Part shown: piece by piece, positions 10,502-18,501 of the stretch
How positions within the stretch are numbered: position 1 is the first letter of the stretch
How the letters are laid out: every line of letters starts with the position of its first letter
Source of the DNA: an uncultured Tenacibaculum sp.
GTDB lineage: Bacteria; Bacteroidota; Bacteroidia; Flavobacteriales; Flavobacteriaceae
Reading direction: 5' to 3'
Assembly: GCA_947493285.1 (NCBI GenBank)
Contig: CANLQH010000005.1
Coordinates: 62,001 to 126,000 of the forward strand
Length of the DNA stretch: 64,000 nt
Translations under genes and position numbers: made by a program
Notes under the pieces: generated by a model
The model's database searches: none
What the model was told of the DNA's origin: nothing
The model's input: only the letters and a program-made list of their open reading frames with translations

Positions 10502-11479
10502 TTATATTTTACGATCTACCACATAATCAATCATTTGAAGTAATGAATTTTTATATTCTGATTCTGGGAAGTTATTTAAAATTGCTAATGCTTTATTTTT
10601 ATAATCGTGCATTTTGGCTGTAGTATATTCTAGTCCGCCATTATTTTTTACGAAAGCAATTACTTCTTTAACACGTTTTTTATTAGTATTGTGTTTCTTC
10701 ACAGAATTAATCAACCATGCTTTTTCTTTTGGAGAACATGTATTTAAAGTATGAATTAAAGGAAGCGTCATTTTTTGCTCTTTGATATCTATACCTGTAG
10801 GTTTTCCTATTTTATCTTCAGTATAATCGAACAAGTCATCTTTTATCTGAAAAGCAATTCCAATATACTCTCCAAACTTTCGCATTTGTTGAACAGTCTC
10901 GTTATTTGCACCAACCGATGCTGCTCCAATACCACAACAAGCAGCAATTAAGGTTGCTGTTTTTTGACGGATAATTTCAAAATAAATTTCTTCGGTAATA
11001 TCAAGTTTTCGAGCTTTTTCTATCTGTAAAAGTTCCCCTTCACTCATTTCACGTACAGCAATAGATATCAATTTTAGCAAATCGAAATCTTCATTATCAA
11101 TAGATAATAACAATCCTTTTGACAATAAAAAATCTCCTACTAAAACGGCAATTTTATTTTTCCAAAGTGCATTGATTGAAAAAAATCCGCGGCGACGATT
11201 GCTATCATCAACAACATCATCATGTACCAAAGTTGCGGTGTGAATTAATTCTACTACAGAAGCTCCACGATAGGTACGCTCATCAAAACCTCCATCAGAA
11301 ACCATTTTTGCTACTAAGAAAACAAACATCGGACGCATTTGTTTTCCTTTACGACGAACTATATAATAAGTAATTCGGTTTAATAACGGAACCTTAGATA
11401 ACATCGAATCTTTGAACTTAGTTTCAAAGAGTTCCATTTCTTTAGCAATCGGAAGTTTTATTTGCTCTACAGGCTTCAT
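10502..11479 (-). CDS. Polyprenyl diphosphate synthase
   Basis: Trans-isoprenyl diphosphate synthase, 325 aa. The first aspartate-rich motif is DDVVDD (87-92) in LIHTATLVHDDVVDD, and the second is DDLFDY (214-219). KGKQMRP near residue 48 binds diphosphate. Length and motifs fit an octaprenyl/heptaprenyl-type enzyme making the menaquinone side chain, but chain length cannot be read with certainty. It is 26 bp from the rlmN stop on the same strand. Confidence 0.92.
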   Translation of the reverse strand: MKPVEQIKLPIAKEMELFETKFKDSMLSKVPLLNRITYYIVRRKGKQMRPMFVFLVAKMVSDGGFDERTYRGASVVELIHTATLVHDDVVDDSNRRRGFFSINALWKNKIAVLVGDFLLSKGLLLSIDNEDFDLLKLISIAVREMSEGELLQIEKARKLDITEEIYFEIIRQKTATLIAACCGIGAASVGANNETVQQMRKFGEYIGIAFQIKDDLFDYTEDKIGKPTGIDIKEQKMTLPLIHTLNTCSPKEKAWLINSVKKHNTNKKRVKEVIAFVKNNGGLEYTTAKMHDYKNKALAILNNFPESEYKNSLLQMIDYVVDRKI

Positions 11480-11505
11480 TCGGGTATCAAATGTAAGAAA
11501 TAATA

Positions 11506-12546
11506 CTAACTTTTATTCGCTAATTGCCCACAAGCTGCATCAATATCTTTTCCTCTTGAACGACGTACATTTACCACAATATCATGCATTTCTAAATTCG
11601 AAATATAATTGTTTATCGCTGCTGGACTAGCTTGTTGAAACTCACCGTCATCAATAGGATTGTATTCAATTAAGTTCACCTTACAAGGCACGTAACTACA
11701 AAACTTGATTAAAGCATCAATATCTTCTTTTTTATCGTTTATTCCACCCCAAACAACATACTCGTACGTAATCATTCTTTCGGTTTTCTCATACCAATAC
11801 TCTAACGCTTCTTTTAAATCTTTTAAAGGAAAAGTTTTATTAAAAGGCATAATTGAAGTACGAACCTCATCGATAGCAGAGTGTAATGAAACAGCTAGGT
11901 TAAACTTCACCTCATCATCCGCCATTTTCTTTATTATTTTAGGCACACCAGATGTTGATACAGTAATACGCTTAGGTGACATTCCTAAACCTTCTGGAGA
12001 TGTAATTTTCTCAATAGATTTAATAACATTATTGTAGTTCATTAAAGGTTCCCCCATTCCCATAAAAACTATATTAGAAAGCTTCCTGTTATAATATAGT
12101 AAGCTTTCTTTGTTGATGGCAGCTACTTGATCATAAATTTCATCAGGATTTAAGTTACGCATACGTTTTAAACGTGCTGTTGCACAAAAACGACAATCTA
12201 AACTACATCCTACTTGACTAGAAACACAGGCAGTAGTTCTTGTTTTCGTAGGAATTAAAACTGACTCTACCACCAAACCATCGTGTAAACGAACTGCATT
12301 TTTTACAGTTCCGTCTTTACTACGTTGCATGTTATCAACTTCGATATGATTAATCACGAAATTTTCATCTAGCATTTGACGTGTAACTTTCGATAGATTC
12401 GTCATATCATCAAATGAATGAGCAGATTTACTCCACAGCCATTCATATATCTGATTACCGCGAAATGCTTTATCTCCATTCTTTACAAAAAAATCTCTTA
12501 GTTGTTCTTTTGTTAATGCGCGTATGTCTTTTTTCTTCACTTTCAT
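11506..12546 (-). CDS. rlmN: 23S rRNA/tRNA adenine-C2 methyltransferase RlmN
   Basis: Dual-specificity radical-SAM enzyme methylating A2503 of 23S rRNA and A37 of some tRNAs. I start at ATG 12546 (MKVKKKDIRALT), giving 346 aa; a 9-residue upstream extension would run into the promoter. The cluster motif CSLDCRFC spans Cys114, Cys118 and Cys121. GEPLMNY and the C-terminal AACGQL cysteine needed for catalysis are present. A -7 box ends only six bases ahead of the start, implying a very short leader. Confidence 0.95.
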   Translation of the reverse strand: MKVKKKDIRALTKEQLRDFFVKNGDKAFRGNQIYEWLWSKSAHSFDDMTNLSKVTRQMLDENFVINHIEVDNMQRSKDGTVKNAVRLHDGLVVESVLIPTKTRTTACVSSQVGCSLDCRFCATARLKRMRNLNPDEIYDQVAAINKESLLYYNRKLSNIVFMGMGEPLMNYNNVIKSIEKITSPEGLGMSPKRITVSTSGVPKIIKKMADDEVKFNLAVSLHSAIDEVRTSIMPFNKTFPLKDLKEALEYWYEKTERMITYEYVVWGGINDKKEDIDALIKFCSYVPCKVNLIEYNPIDDGEFQQASPAAINNYISNLEMHDIVVNVRRSRGKDIDAACGQLANKS

Positions 12547-12552
12547 CGGGTA

Positions 12553-12560
12553 CAAAAATA
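12553..12560 (-). promoter_or_regulatory. Putative -7 box of rlmN
   Basis: Minus strand TATTTTTG matches TAnnTTTG exactly. Its 3' end is six bases from the rlmN ATG, so the transcript would be leaderless or nearly so. It sits in the tail of the queA terminator. Confidence 0.5.
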
Positions 12561-12563
12561 CAC

Positions 12564-12593
12564 AAAACCTCACAAGTAGTCTTGTGAGGTTTT
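12564..12593 (-). terminator. Terminator-like hairpin after queA
   Basis: 13-bp perfect stem AAAACCTCACAAG / CTTGTGAGGTTTT with a 4-nt loop. On the minus strand it is followed by TTTTGTGTATTTTTG, a broken T-tract that doubles as the rlmN -7 region. Confidence 0.75.
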
Positions 12594-12615
12594 GTTATTA
12601 ATTTAAAAAGATACT

Positions 12616-13665
12616 TTATAAGATTAACATCGCATCTCCGTACGAGTAAAACTTATATCCTTCTTTGATTGCTTCTTGATAAGCTTCCATCATAAAATCG
12701 TGTCCTGCAAATGCAGAAACCATCATTAATAATGTTGATTTTGGCGTATGGAAGTTTGTAATCATAGCATTAGCAATGCTAAAATCATACGGAGGGAAAA
12801 TAAATTTATTAGTCCATCCTTCAAACTCTTTTAATTCACGCTTTGATGTAATCGCAGATTCTACAGTTCTCATTACCGTAGTACCAACAGCACAAATTCT
12901 TTTCTTATTTCCTCTTGCACTATTTACCATATCGGCACTTGCTTGAGGAACTATAATTTTTTCAGAATCCATTTTGTGTTTAGATAAATCTTCAACCTCA
13001 ACTGGGTTAAAAGTACCTAAACCTACGTGTAAAGTTGTTTCTGCAAAATCAATTCCTTTAATTTCTAAACGCTTCATTAAGTGTTTAGAGAAGTGTAATC
13101 CTGCAGTAGGAGCAGCAACAGCACCTTCATGCTTTGCGAAAATTGTTTGGTAACGATCTTCATCAGAAGCTTCTACCTCACGCTTAATATATTTTGGTAA
13201 AGGTGTTTCACCTAATTCTACCAACTTCTTTCTAAACTCTTCGTAAGGACCATCAAACAAGAAACGTAATGTTCTTCCACGAGATGTTGTATTGTCAATA
13301 ACCTCAGCAACTAAACTTTGATCTTCACCAAAGAATAATTTATTACCAATTCTAATTTTTCTTGCAGGATCAACTAAAACATCCCACAAACGATTTTCAG
13401 CGTTTAACTCACGTAATAAAAACACTTCAATACGTGCACCAGTTTTTTCTTTATGACCAAACATACGAGCAGGAAAAACCTTTGTATTGTTTAACATCAT
13501 CACATCTCCTTCATCAAAATAATCGATTAAGTCTTTAAACTTTTTATGTTCAATTTTTTGAGTATCGCGATGTAACACCATTAAACGTGATTCATCTCTA
13601 TGCTCTGAAGGATATTCTGCCAATAATTCTTCTGGCAATTCAAAATTAAAATTTGATAATTTCAT
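12616..13665 (-). CDS. queA: S-adenosylmethionine:tRNA ribosyltransferase-isomerase
   Basis: Adds the epoxycyclopentanediol ring to preQ1 in tRNA, the penultimate queuosine step. 349 aa, usual length. Typical motifs are [10 protein letters not shown] at the start, [25 protein letters not shown] and [16 protein letters not shown]. It has its own well-formed promoter and terminator, so it is likely a single-gene unit. Confidence 0.97.
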   Translation of the reverse strand: MKLSNFNFELPEELLAEYPSEHRDESRLMVLHRDTQKIEHKKFKDLIDYFDEGDVMMLNNTKVFPARMFGHKEKTGARIEVFLLRELNAENRLWDVLVDPARKIRIGNKLFFGEDQSLVAEVIDNTTSRGRTLRFLFDGPYEEFRKKLVELGETPLPKYIKREVEASDEDRYQTIFAKHEGAVAAPTAGLHFSKHLMKRLEIKGIDFAETTLHVGLGTFNPVEVEDLSKHKMDSEKIIVPQASADMVNSARGNKKRICAVGTTVMRTVESAITSKRELKEFEGWTNKFIFPPYDFSIANAMITNFHTPKSTLLMMVSAFAGHDFMMEAYQEAIKEGYKFYSYGDAMLIL

Positions 13666-13688
13666 TGATCTTATTTTCTTTACGTGGG

Positions 13689-13720
13689 CAAATATACAAT
13701 TTCGCCATAGGGGTTGTCAA
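13689..13720 (-). promoter_or_regulatory. Promoter of queA
   Basis: Minus strand TTG (13720-13718), 21-bp spacer, TATATTTG (13696-13689): a complete Bacteroidota promoter 23 bp ahead of the start. Confidence 0.7.
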
Positions 13721-13732
13721 GCCTTTTGCCTA

Positions 13733-14965
13733 TTATTTTATTTTAACAGCTTCTATACCTATTTTATTCATATCATTCCAAAAGTTACGGTATGATTTTG
13801 TGACCACTTCTGCATCTAAAATAATAATTGGAACTTTAAGAGCTAATGGTGCAAATGCCATTGCCATTCTATGATCGTTATAAGTTGAAATATTTATGTT
13901 TTTATGAATTCTCTCTGCATTTTTTAAATGCAATGTTTCGTTTGTAACCTTAATCTCAGCGCCTAACTTCTTTAACTCTTCATACAATGCTTCTAAACGA
14001 TCAGTCTCTTTAATTTTTAATGTATGTAAGCCTAATAAATCACAAGCTATTCCAAGACCAAAACAAGTTACTGCAATTGTTTGAGCAATATCTGGAGCAC
14101 TTTTTAAATCTTCTTTTAAAATCGCTTTGTTATGCTCTTTTTCTTTAGTTAAGATTACTGAATTTTCTTCAAAAATTGTAATTACTCCAAAATGCTGGTA
14201 AATTCTAGCTAAACAAGAATCTCCTTGCAAACTATCTTTTTTATAAGCTGATAATTTAACTGATGATCCTATTTCACTTAACGCAATTAATGAATAAAAG
14301 TAAGAAGCAGAACTCCAATCAGATTCTACAACAATGTCTTGAACAGTGGTATTCTCTTTTGATTGAATTTTAATACTATTTTCTTCAAATGAAGCTTCAA
14401 CACCAACTTGATGTAATAATGCTAAGGTCATTTTAATATAAGGAACAGAGGTTACTTTACCTTCTAACTGAATTTCTAGCCCTTTTTTTAAACTAGGTGC
14501 AATTAACATTAAAGAAGAAATATACTGGCTACTTACATTTCCATTGATAGCCACCTTTTCATTTAAAAGTTTCTTTCCTGTAATTTTTAATGGTGGATAT
14601 CCTACTTTTTCTATATACTCAATATCTGCATCTAAATCACGTAATGCATTTACCAAAATTTCTATTGGTCTATTATGCATTCTGTCAGAACCTTGTAAAA
14701 TTTTAACCTCTCCTTCTTGCGTAGCAAAAAAGGCGGTTAAAAATCGCATTGCAGTACCTGCATGACCAATATCCGCAACTTCCTCTTCCGAAGATAAAGC
14801 TTCTTGCAAATGATGTGTATCATCAGAATCTGATAAATTATGAATTTTTATTTCTGGGAATAGCTGTTGTAAAATCAATAGTCTATTCGATTCACTTTTT
14901 GAACCTGAAATAATTATCTCGGAATCTATTTTCTGATTTTCAACTTTGTGTAATTGTAAATTCAT
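13733..14965 (-). CDS. aroA: 3-phosphoshikimate 1-carboxyvinyltransferase (EPSP synthase)
   Basis: Sixth step of the shikimate pathway. I choose ATG 14965 (MNLQLHKVENQK), since the longer frame overlaps the upstream gene; this gives 410 aa. Motifs are SGSKSESNR near the start, the helix-start GHAGTAMRFLTAF (LDVGNSGTALR-like but diverged), and the C-terminal KETDRLEAL and YNDHRMAMAFA. It is the last gene of a four-gene minus-strand run with two small membrane proteins and a MazG-like enzyme. Confidence 0.93.
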   Translation of the reverse strand: MNLQLHKVENQKIDSEIIISGSKSESNRLLILQQLFPEIKIHNLSDSDDTHHLQEALSSEEEVADIGHAGTAMRFLTAFFATQEGEVKILQGSDRMHNRPIEILVNALRDLDADIEYIEKVGYPPLKITGKKLLNEKVAINGNVSSQYISSLMLIAPSLKKGLEIQLEGKVTSVPYIKMTLALLHQVGVEASFEENSIKIQSKENTTVQDIVVESDWSSASYFYSLIALSEIGSSVKLSAYKKDSLQGDSCLARIYQHFGVITIFEENSVILTKEKEHNKAILKEDLKSAPDIAQTIAVTCFGLGIACDLLGLHTLKIKETDRLEALYEELKKLGAEIKVTNETLHLKNAERIHKNINISTYNDHRMAMAFAPLALKVPIIILDAEVVTKSYRNFWNDMNKIGIEAVKIK

Positions 14966-14972
14966 TTTTTGT

Positions 14973-15242
14973 TTAATCTTTCCAAGCATCTCCCCATAGT
15001 TTTCTTACTCCATGAAATATTCTAAAGAAAACAGCAAAAAAAATAGCTTGAATTAATATTCTTCTCCAATCAAAATTAACTTCGTTGAAAAATAAACTTC
15101 CAATAAAATTGGTTATAGCAAACATTAAAAATAACAACGGAATGTAAATTAGAACATACTTAGTAATCGATATTTTATTTACTAATTCTGTTTCTTCTTC
15201 AATATTCTTGTTTAGCTTGTCTGTTACCTTTTTTAAGTTCAT
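14973..15242 (-). CDS. Small membrane protein, function unknown
   Basis: 89 aa. A charged N-terminal helix (KVTDKLNKNIEEETELV) is followed by two hydrophobic segments (about 30-50 and 63-78). No recognised domain. Its ATG overlaps the stop of the preceding gene (TAATG at 15240-15244), so the two are translationally coupled. Next gene is aroA. Confidence 0.7.
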   Translation of the reverse strand: MNLKKVTDKLNKNIEEETELVNKISITKYVLIYIPLLFLMFAITNFIGSLFFNEVNFDWRRILIQAIFFAVFFRIFHGVRKLWGDAWKD

Positions 15243-15490
15243 TATTTCATTCTTTTATTCACAACATACATTGCGTATAAAATACTTACCACGATTTTGG
15301 TTAGAAAAAAACGAACCCATTGTTTATTTGCAAAATGTACGTTATACACTGTATCAAAATCACCAGAAAAAAGAGCTCCTCCTGTTTGAAAAATCAATGA
15401 GAACAATGATATTATTATGATAAGAAAAAGCGCCATTTTTAATACATGGCCCCAATACAAAGACTTTTTTATATTTTCACTAAAACTCAT
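15242..15490 (-). CDS. Small membrane protein, function unknown
   Basis: 82 aa with two predicted membrane segments (about 18-36 and 58-76). The loop between them contains GGALFSGDFDTVYN. Its ATG directly follows the stop of the MazG-like gene (TAAATG) and its stop overlaps the next start. Not recognised further; the pairing with the 89-aa protein suggests a two-part membrane unit, which is inference. Confidence 0.68.
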   Translation of the reverse strand: MSFSENIKKSLYWGHVLKMALFLIIIISLFSLIFQTGGALFSGDFDTVYNVHFANKQWVRFFLTKIVVSILYAMYVVNKRMK

Positions 15491-15817
15491 TTATTTTAAT
15501 TTTTCGTTATTATGATGACGATCGTGATCGCGTTTTGTTTTAATATCTAGTTTTTTATCGAAAGCTTCCTGTAAATTCACTCCTGTTTGGTTTGCTAAAC
15601 ACAATACAACAAACATTACATCTGCTAGCTCTTCTCCTAAATCTTTATTTTTATCGCTTTCTTTCTCGCTCTGTTCTCCATAACGGCGTGCAATTATACG
15701 CGCAACCTCTCCAACCTCTTCTGTTAGTTGTGCCATATTAGTTAATTCGTTAAAATAACGAACTCCGTGATTTTTAATCCAATCGTCTACTTGCTTTTGA
15801 GCATCTTGAATATTCAT
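15491..15817 (-). CDS. MazG-like nucleotide pyrophosphohydrolase
   Basis: All-alpha NTP-PPase, 108 aa. The Mg-binding pattern is visible as LTEEVGEVARII (E..E) followed by LGEELADVMFVVLCLA (E..D), the standard MazG/iMazG arrangement. Such enzymes clean non-canonical or damaged dNTPs. First gene of the aroA run, with a TATCTTTG box 33 bp upstream. Confidence 0.88.
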   Translation of the reverse strand: MNIQDAQKQVDDWIKNHGVRYFNELTNMAQLTEEVGEVARIIARRYGEQSEKESDKNKDLGEELADVMFVVLCLANQTGVNLQEAFDKKLDIKTKRDHDRHHNNEKLK

Positions 15818-15849
15818 ACTTGTGTTTTTAAAATCTTTTTCTAAAAAAT

Positions 15850-15857
15850 CAAAGATA
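15850..15857 (-). promoter_or_regulatory. Putative -7 box of the MazG-like/aroA operon
   Basis: Minus strand TATCTTTG, a full TAnnTTTG match, upstream of the MazG-like start at 15817. It lies between that gene and the end of the VOC gene. Confidence 0.5.
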
Positions 15858-15871
15858 AAATTTCATTTGTT

Positions 15872-16249
15872 TTAATTGATTCGCCAAGGCGGATTTTTTC
15901 TATACTCTCCTGCTTTAAATAAAATCAGTTTATTTCCGTCAGGATCTAACAAATGAGCTTCTCGCCACAACCAAGTTTGATCTTTTGGTAATTGTATAAA
16001 TTCTATTCCTTTTTGTTGAAGTTGCTTCACTAATTCATCTAAATTATCGTCTTCAAAATAAATCGTAGTTCCATCTCCTTTTGGCAACTCTTCTACTAAA
16101 TGAATCGAAAAAGTAGCCTCGCCGTCTGGCAACTCAAAACGGACATATCTAGGGCTTGCTTCTACAATAAGATGCAAGCCTAGTTTTTTATAAAATTCTG
16201 TTGCAACCTCAACATTTAAAGATGGAATTGTAATTTGATTTAAATTCAT
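15872..16249 (-). CDS. VOC (glyoxalase/bleomycin-resistance) family protein
   Basis: 125 aa with the vicinal-oxygen-chelate fold pattern: LNVEVATEFYKKLGL in the first half-module, and FEDDNLDELVKQLQQKG then LLDPDGNKLILFKAG in the second. Members include glyoxalases, dioxygenases and drug-binding proteins; the substrate cannot be read here. It overlaps the end of the MFS exporter gene by four bases, so it is translated from the same transcript and would share the attenuator upstream. A resistance role is therefore plausible but inferred. Confidence 0.85.
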   Translation of the reverse strand: MNLNQITIPSLNVEVATEFYKKLGLHLIVEASPRYVRFELPDGEATFSIHLVEELPKGDGTTIYFEDDNLDELVKQLQQKGIEFIQLPKDQTWLWREAHLLDPDGNKLILFKAGEYRKNPPWRIN

Positions 16250-17457
16250 GCTTTTATTTTTTCTTTCTTAACAACTCTTATTAACATTAACAAAAAGAAT
16301 AATCCTACCATAGACATCGCTGTAATAATCCACCACGTATTATCAAAACCTAAGGCATCTACCATTTGCATCCCTGAATTATGTCCGAAAATATGCGCTG
16401 CTGAAAAGGCGATACTATAGTATGCCATATACTCTCCTTGGTTGCCTCTTTTAGCTCTTTCCATAACAAAAGCATTCGAAAATGGAAAAGCAATCATTTC
16501 TCCAATAGTCATAAATAACATACCTACAATCAATACTCCTACCCAACCTGTTAGGTTTAACACTAAAAAACTGATTCCTGTTAATAGCAAACCAACAAAC
16601 ATTAATCGTTCTTTAGAATACTTGCTCTCTTCTAACCATTTAATCAATGGCATTTCTAGTAAGAATATGATAAATCCATTCATCCCCATAATTAAACCTA
16701 TCTCTAATTCTGATAAATGATGTGCGTCTTTGTAGTACAAAGGCATAGTTGAGAAATATTGTAAAAACACAAATCCGAAAATAAACATTGCTACAAAAAA
16801 CACCCAAAAAGCTTTATCTGAAAAAACAGAAGCCGGGTTTTCATTTTTAACCTCATCCAATGTTTTTGCTTTCTTTGGATTCAACACATTAATCAATAAA
16901 AAAGTTGCTAAAATACATGTAACACCGTCTACCCAAAACAACCCATTATACCCTAACGACGTTATAATTATTCCACCTACAGCAGGACCAGCAGAAAAAC
17001 CTAAGTTAATTGCTAGACGAATTAATGTAACCGAACGTGTTTTGTTTTCAGGCTTACTATAAGCACTTAAAGCTACAAACATTGCTGGTCTAAAAGTATC
17101 CGCTACTAACATCACTAAAAAAATACCAATACAAAAGCCTGTAAATGTTGTTACAAATTGTAATGCAATAAACAACACTCCTGTTAAAAACAAACTTGTT
17201 TTCATCACCTTATAGTATCCTATTTTATCCGTTAGCTTACCTCCTAGCCAAGAACCTAAAACCGATCCTAAACCAAAGCAAGTCATAATCCAACCTACAT
17301 CTTTTAATGTGAAGTTTAAACTCTTTGTTAAATACAATGATAAAAATGGAATTACCATTGTTCCTGCTCTGTTTATCAACGTAATTAAAGATAGCCACCA
17401 AACCTCGGTAGAGAGCCCTTTAAAAGTTCCTAGATAATTTAAATACAGTTTTTTCAT
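16246..17457 (-). CDS. MFS exporter behind a leader attenuator
   Basis: Major facilitator superfamily transporter of 403 aa with about 12 membrane segments. I start at ATG 17457 (MKKLYLNYLGTF); a longer in-frame version would translate through the terminator stem. Motif A is visible after helix 2 (GGKLTDKIGYYKV), and FSAGPAVGG resembles the antiporter motif C in helix 5. The family contains multidrug exporters. The 5' leader carries a 26-codon ORF and a strong terminator 50 bp before the start, so expression is probably controlled by read-through. The VOC gene follows with a 4-bp overlap. Confidence 0.88.
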   Translation of the reverse strand: MKKLYLNYLGTFKGLSTEVWWLSLITLINRAGTMVIPFLSLYLTKSLNFTLKDVGWIMTCFGLGSVLGSWLGGKLTDKIGYYKVMKTSLFLTGVLFIALQFVTTFTGFCIGIFLVMLVADTFRPAMFVALSAYSKPENKTRSVTLIRLAINLGFSAGPAVGGIIITSLGYNGLFWVDGVTCILATFLLINVLNPKKAKTLDEVKNENPASVFSDKAFWVFFVAMFIFGFVFLQYFSTMPLYYKDAHHLSELEIGLIMGMNGFIIFLLEMPLIKWLEESKYSKERLMFVGLLLTGISFLVLNLTGWVGVLIVGMLFMTIGEMIAFPFSNAFVMERAKRGNQGEYMAYYSIAFSAAHIFGHNSGMQMVDALGFDNTWWIITAMSMVGLFFLLMLIRVVKKEKIKA

Positions 17458-17500
17458 AGTTTGTAGTTTTAGTTGTTTTAGTTGTTTTTGGTTTGATATA

Positions 17501-17535
17501 AAAATAAAAAGTCCGACTGTGAAGTCGGACTTTTT
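17501..17535 (-). terminator. Attenuator terminator in the MFS leader
   Basis: Minus-strand RNA forms a 13-bp stem (17535-17523 with 17518-17506, core GTCCGACT/AGTCGGAC, loop TCAC), then UUUUUAUUUU. It ends about 45 nt before the MFS start. The loop plus the start of the 3' arm (CACAGTCG) is exactly complementary to CGACTGTG inside the leader ORF (17610-17603), giving an alternative antiterminator pairing. Confidence 0.8.
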
Positions 17536-17563
17536 GCAATAGTTATATTTTATTTGAATATAA

Positions 17564-17644
17564 TTAGAATACATGTATAGCCCGATATCGATTGTGTCTT
17601 ACCACAGTCGATTTACATTGCTTATATGTATTAAAAATTGTCAT
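17564..17644 (-). CDS. Putative 26-codon leader peptide (uORF)
   Basis: ATG at 17644, TAA at 17566-17564. The peptide begins MTIFNTYKQCKSTV and ends RHNRYRAIHVF. Codons 19-21 encode Arg-Tyr-Arg, matching the +X(+) motif at which macrolides arrest translation. Codons 12-14 contain the sequence complementary to the terminator, and codons 17-19 contain its imperfect partner CACAATCG. There is no independent proof of translation. Its position between a weak promoter-like sequence and an attenuator is the argument. Confidence 0.6.
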   Translation of the reverse strand: MTIFNTYKQCKSTVVRHNRYRAIHVF

Positions 17645-17739
17645 GTTTATTATTAATTGAAGTGTAAAACTATAAAAAAAAGAAATAGGTTTTACAAAAA
17701 ACTAAATTTCATTCTTATTTCATATTGATTCTAAATAAG

Positions 17740-18489
17740 TTACATCAACTTATATAAAACTGGTTTACTTGGTGTTGCATCATTCTCGAAAGGTGCTACC
17801 ATTAGATTTAAAAAGTAAGTTCCATCGGCTACTTCATTAGGTACATATATAAACTCTGTTATAGTTGCGTTCATTCTAACTTTTCCACTAATATTCCAAA
17901 AAGCATTGTGAGACAGTAATAATCCGCCATCTTTTTCTTTGTCTACGGATGGTAAATCAACTAATAAATGCTCTATTTCTTTTTCTCTTAAATATTTTGC
18001 CGCTTCCTCTAGCAAATAAGTAGGATTGGTATTTGAATAGCGAGCAACTTTTTTATCCGATAAATTCGGAAGCGTTCTAATAACAATTGCATCACGTTTT
18101 TTATTTCCTAGTGCAAATTGTAACTGCTTTTTAGAAATAACAAAATCTCCATTTTCTAATTCTTCAGGAGCAATCGTAACTACCTCAGCTAAGAAGAAAA
18201 ACTGGTTCAAATTTTTATTAATAGAATGTATCTCTTTAGTAATATGACCTACGCATTCGGTATGTGTAATATGTGAATGCGGATTGAATTCAATATTATT
18301 AAAATTAACATCTGCTCCTTCATTTACGCTTCCTACCCAATCTCCATTCGAAACAGGAAAAATCTTAGGATCGTCTATACCCCAAGCGTTTACTATTTTC
18401 TTAGAAACATCAATAGCAATAGAAATATCGATAGGTTTAGATAAGTCTATTTTATATTTTCTTGAATTGTATTCAATCGTCGCTTGCAT
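17740..18489 (-). CDS. Cyclase family metal-dependent hydrolase (kynurenine formamidase-like fold)
   Basis: 249 aa from ATG 18489; an in-frame TTG lies two codons upstream. The family's metal motif HxGTHxDxPxH appears in altered form as FNPHSHITHTECVGH (about residues 72-86), with histidines kept but the DAP part replaced. LLVDLPSVD follows as in cyclase-family proteins. Substrate uncertain: formylkynurenine or another cyclic amide. It ends the ruvC-hemW-cyclase run, 12 bp from hemW. Confidence 0.75.
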   Translation of the reverse strand: MQATIEYNSRKYKIDLSKPIDISIAIDVSKKIVNAWGIDDPKIFPVSNGDWVGSVNEGADVNFNNIEFNPHSHITHTECVGHITKEIHSINKNLNQFFFLAEVVTIAPEELENGDFVISKKQLQFALGNKKRDAIVIRTLPNLSDKKVARYSNTNPTYLLEEAAKYLREKEIEHLLVDLPSVDKEKDGGLLLSHNAFWNISGKVRMNATITEFIYVPNEVADGTYFLNLMVAPFENDATPSKPVLYKLM

Positions 18490-18501
18490 TCTCAAATATA
18501 C

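Noticed and set aside
17458..17574. N-terminally extended MFS protein beginning at 17574
   Set aside because: The extension would translate the terminator stem and its tail and has no membrane or signal logic; ATG 17457 fits the family start.
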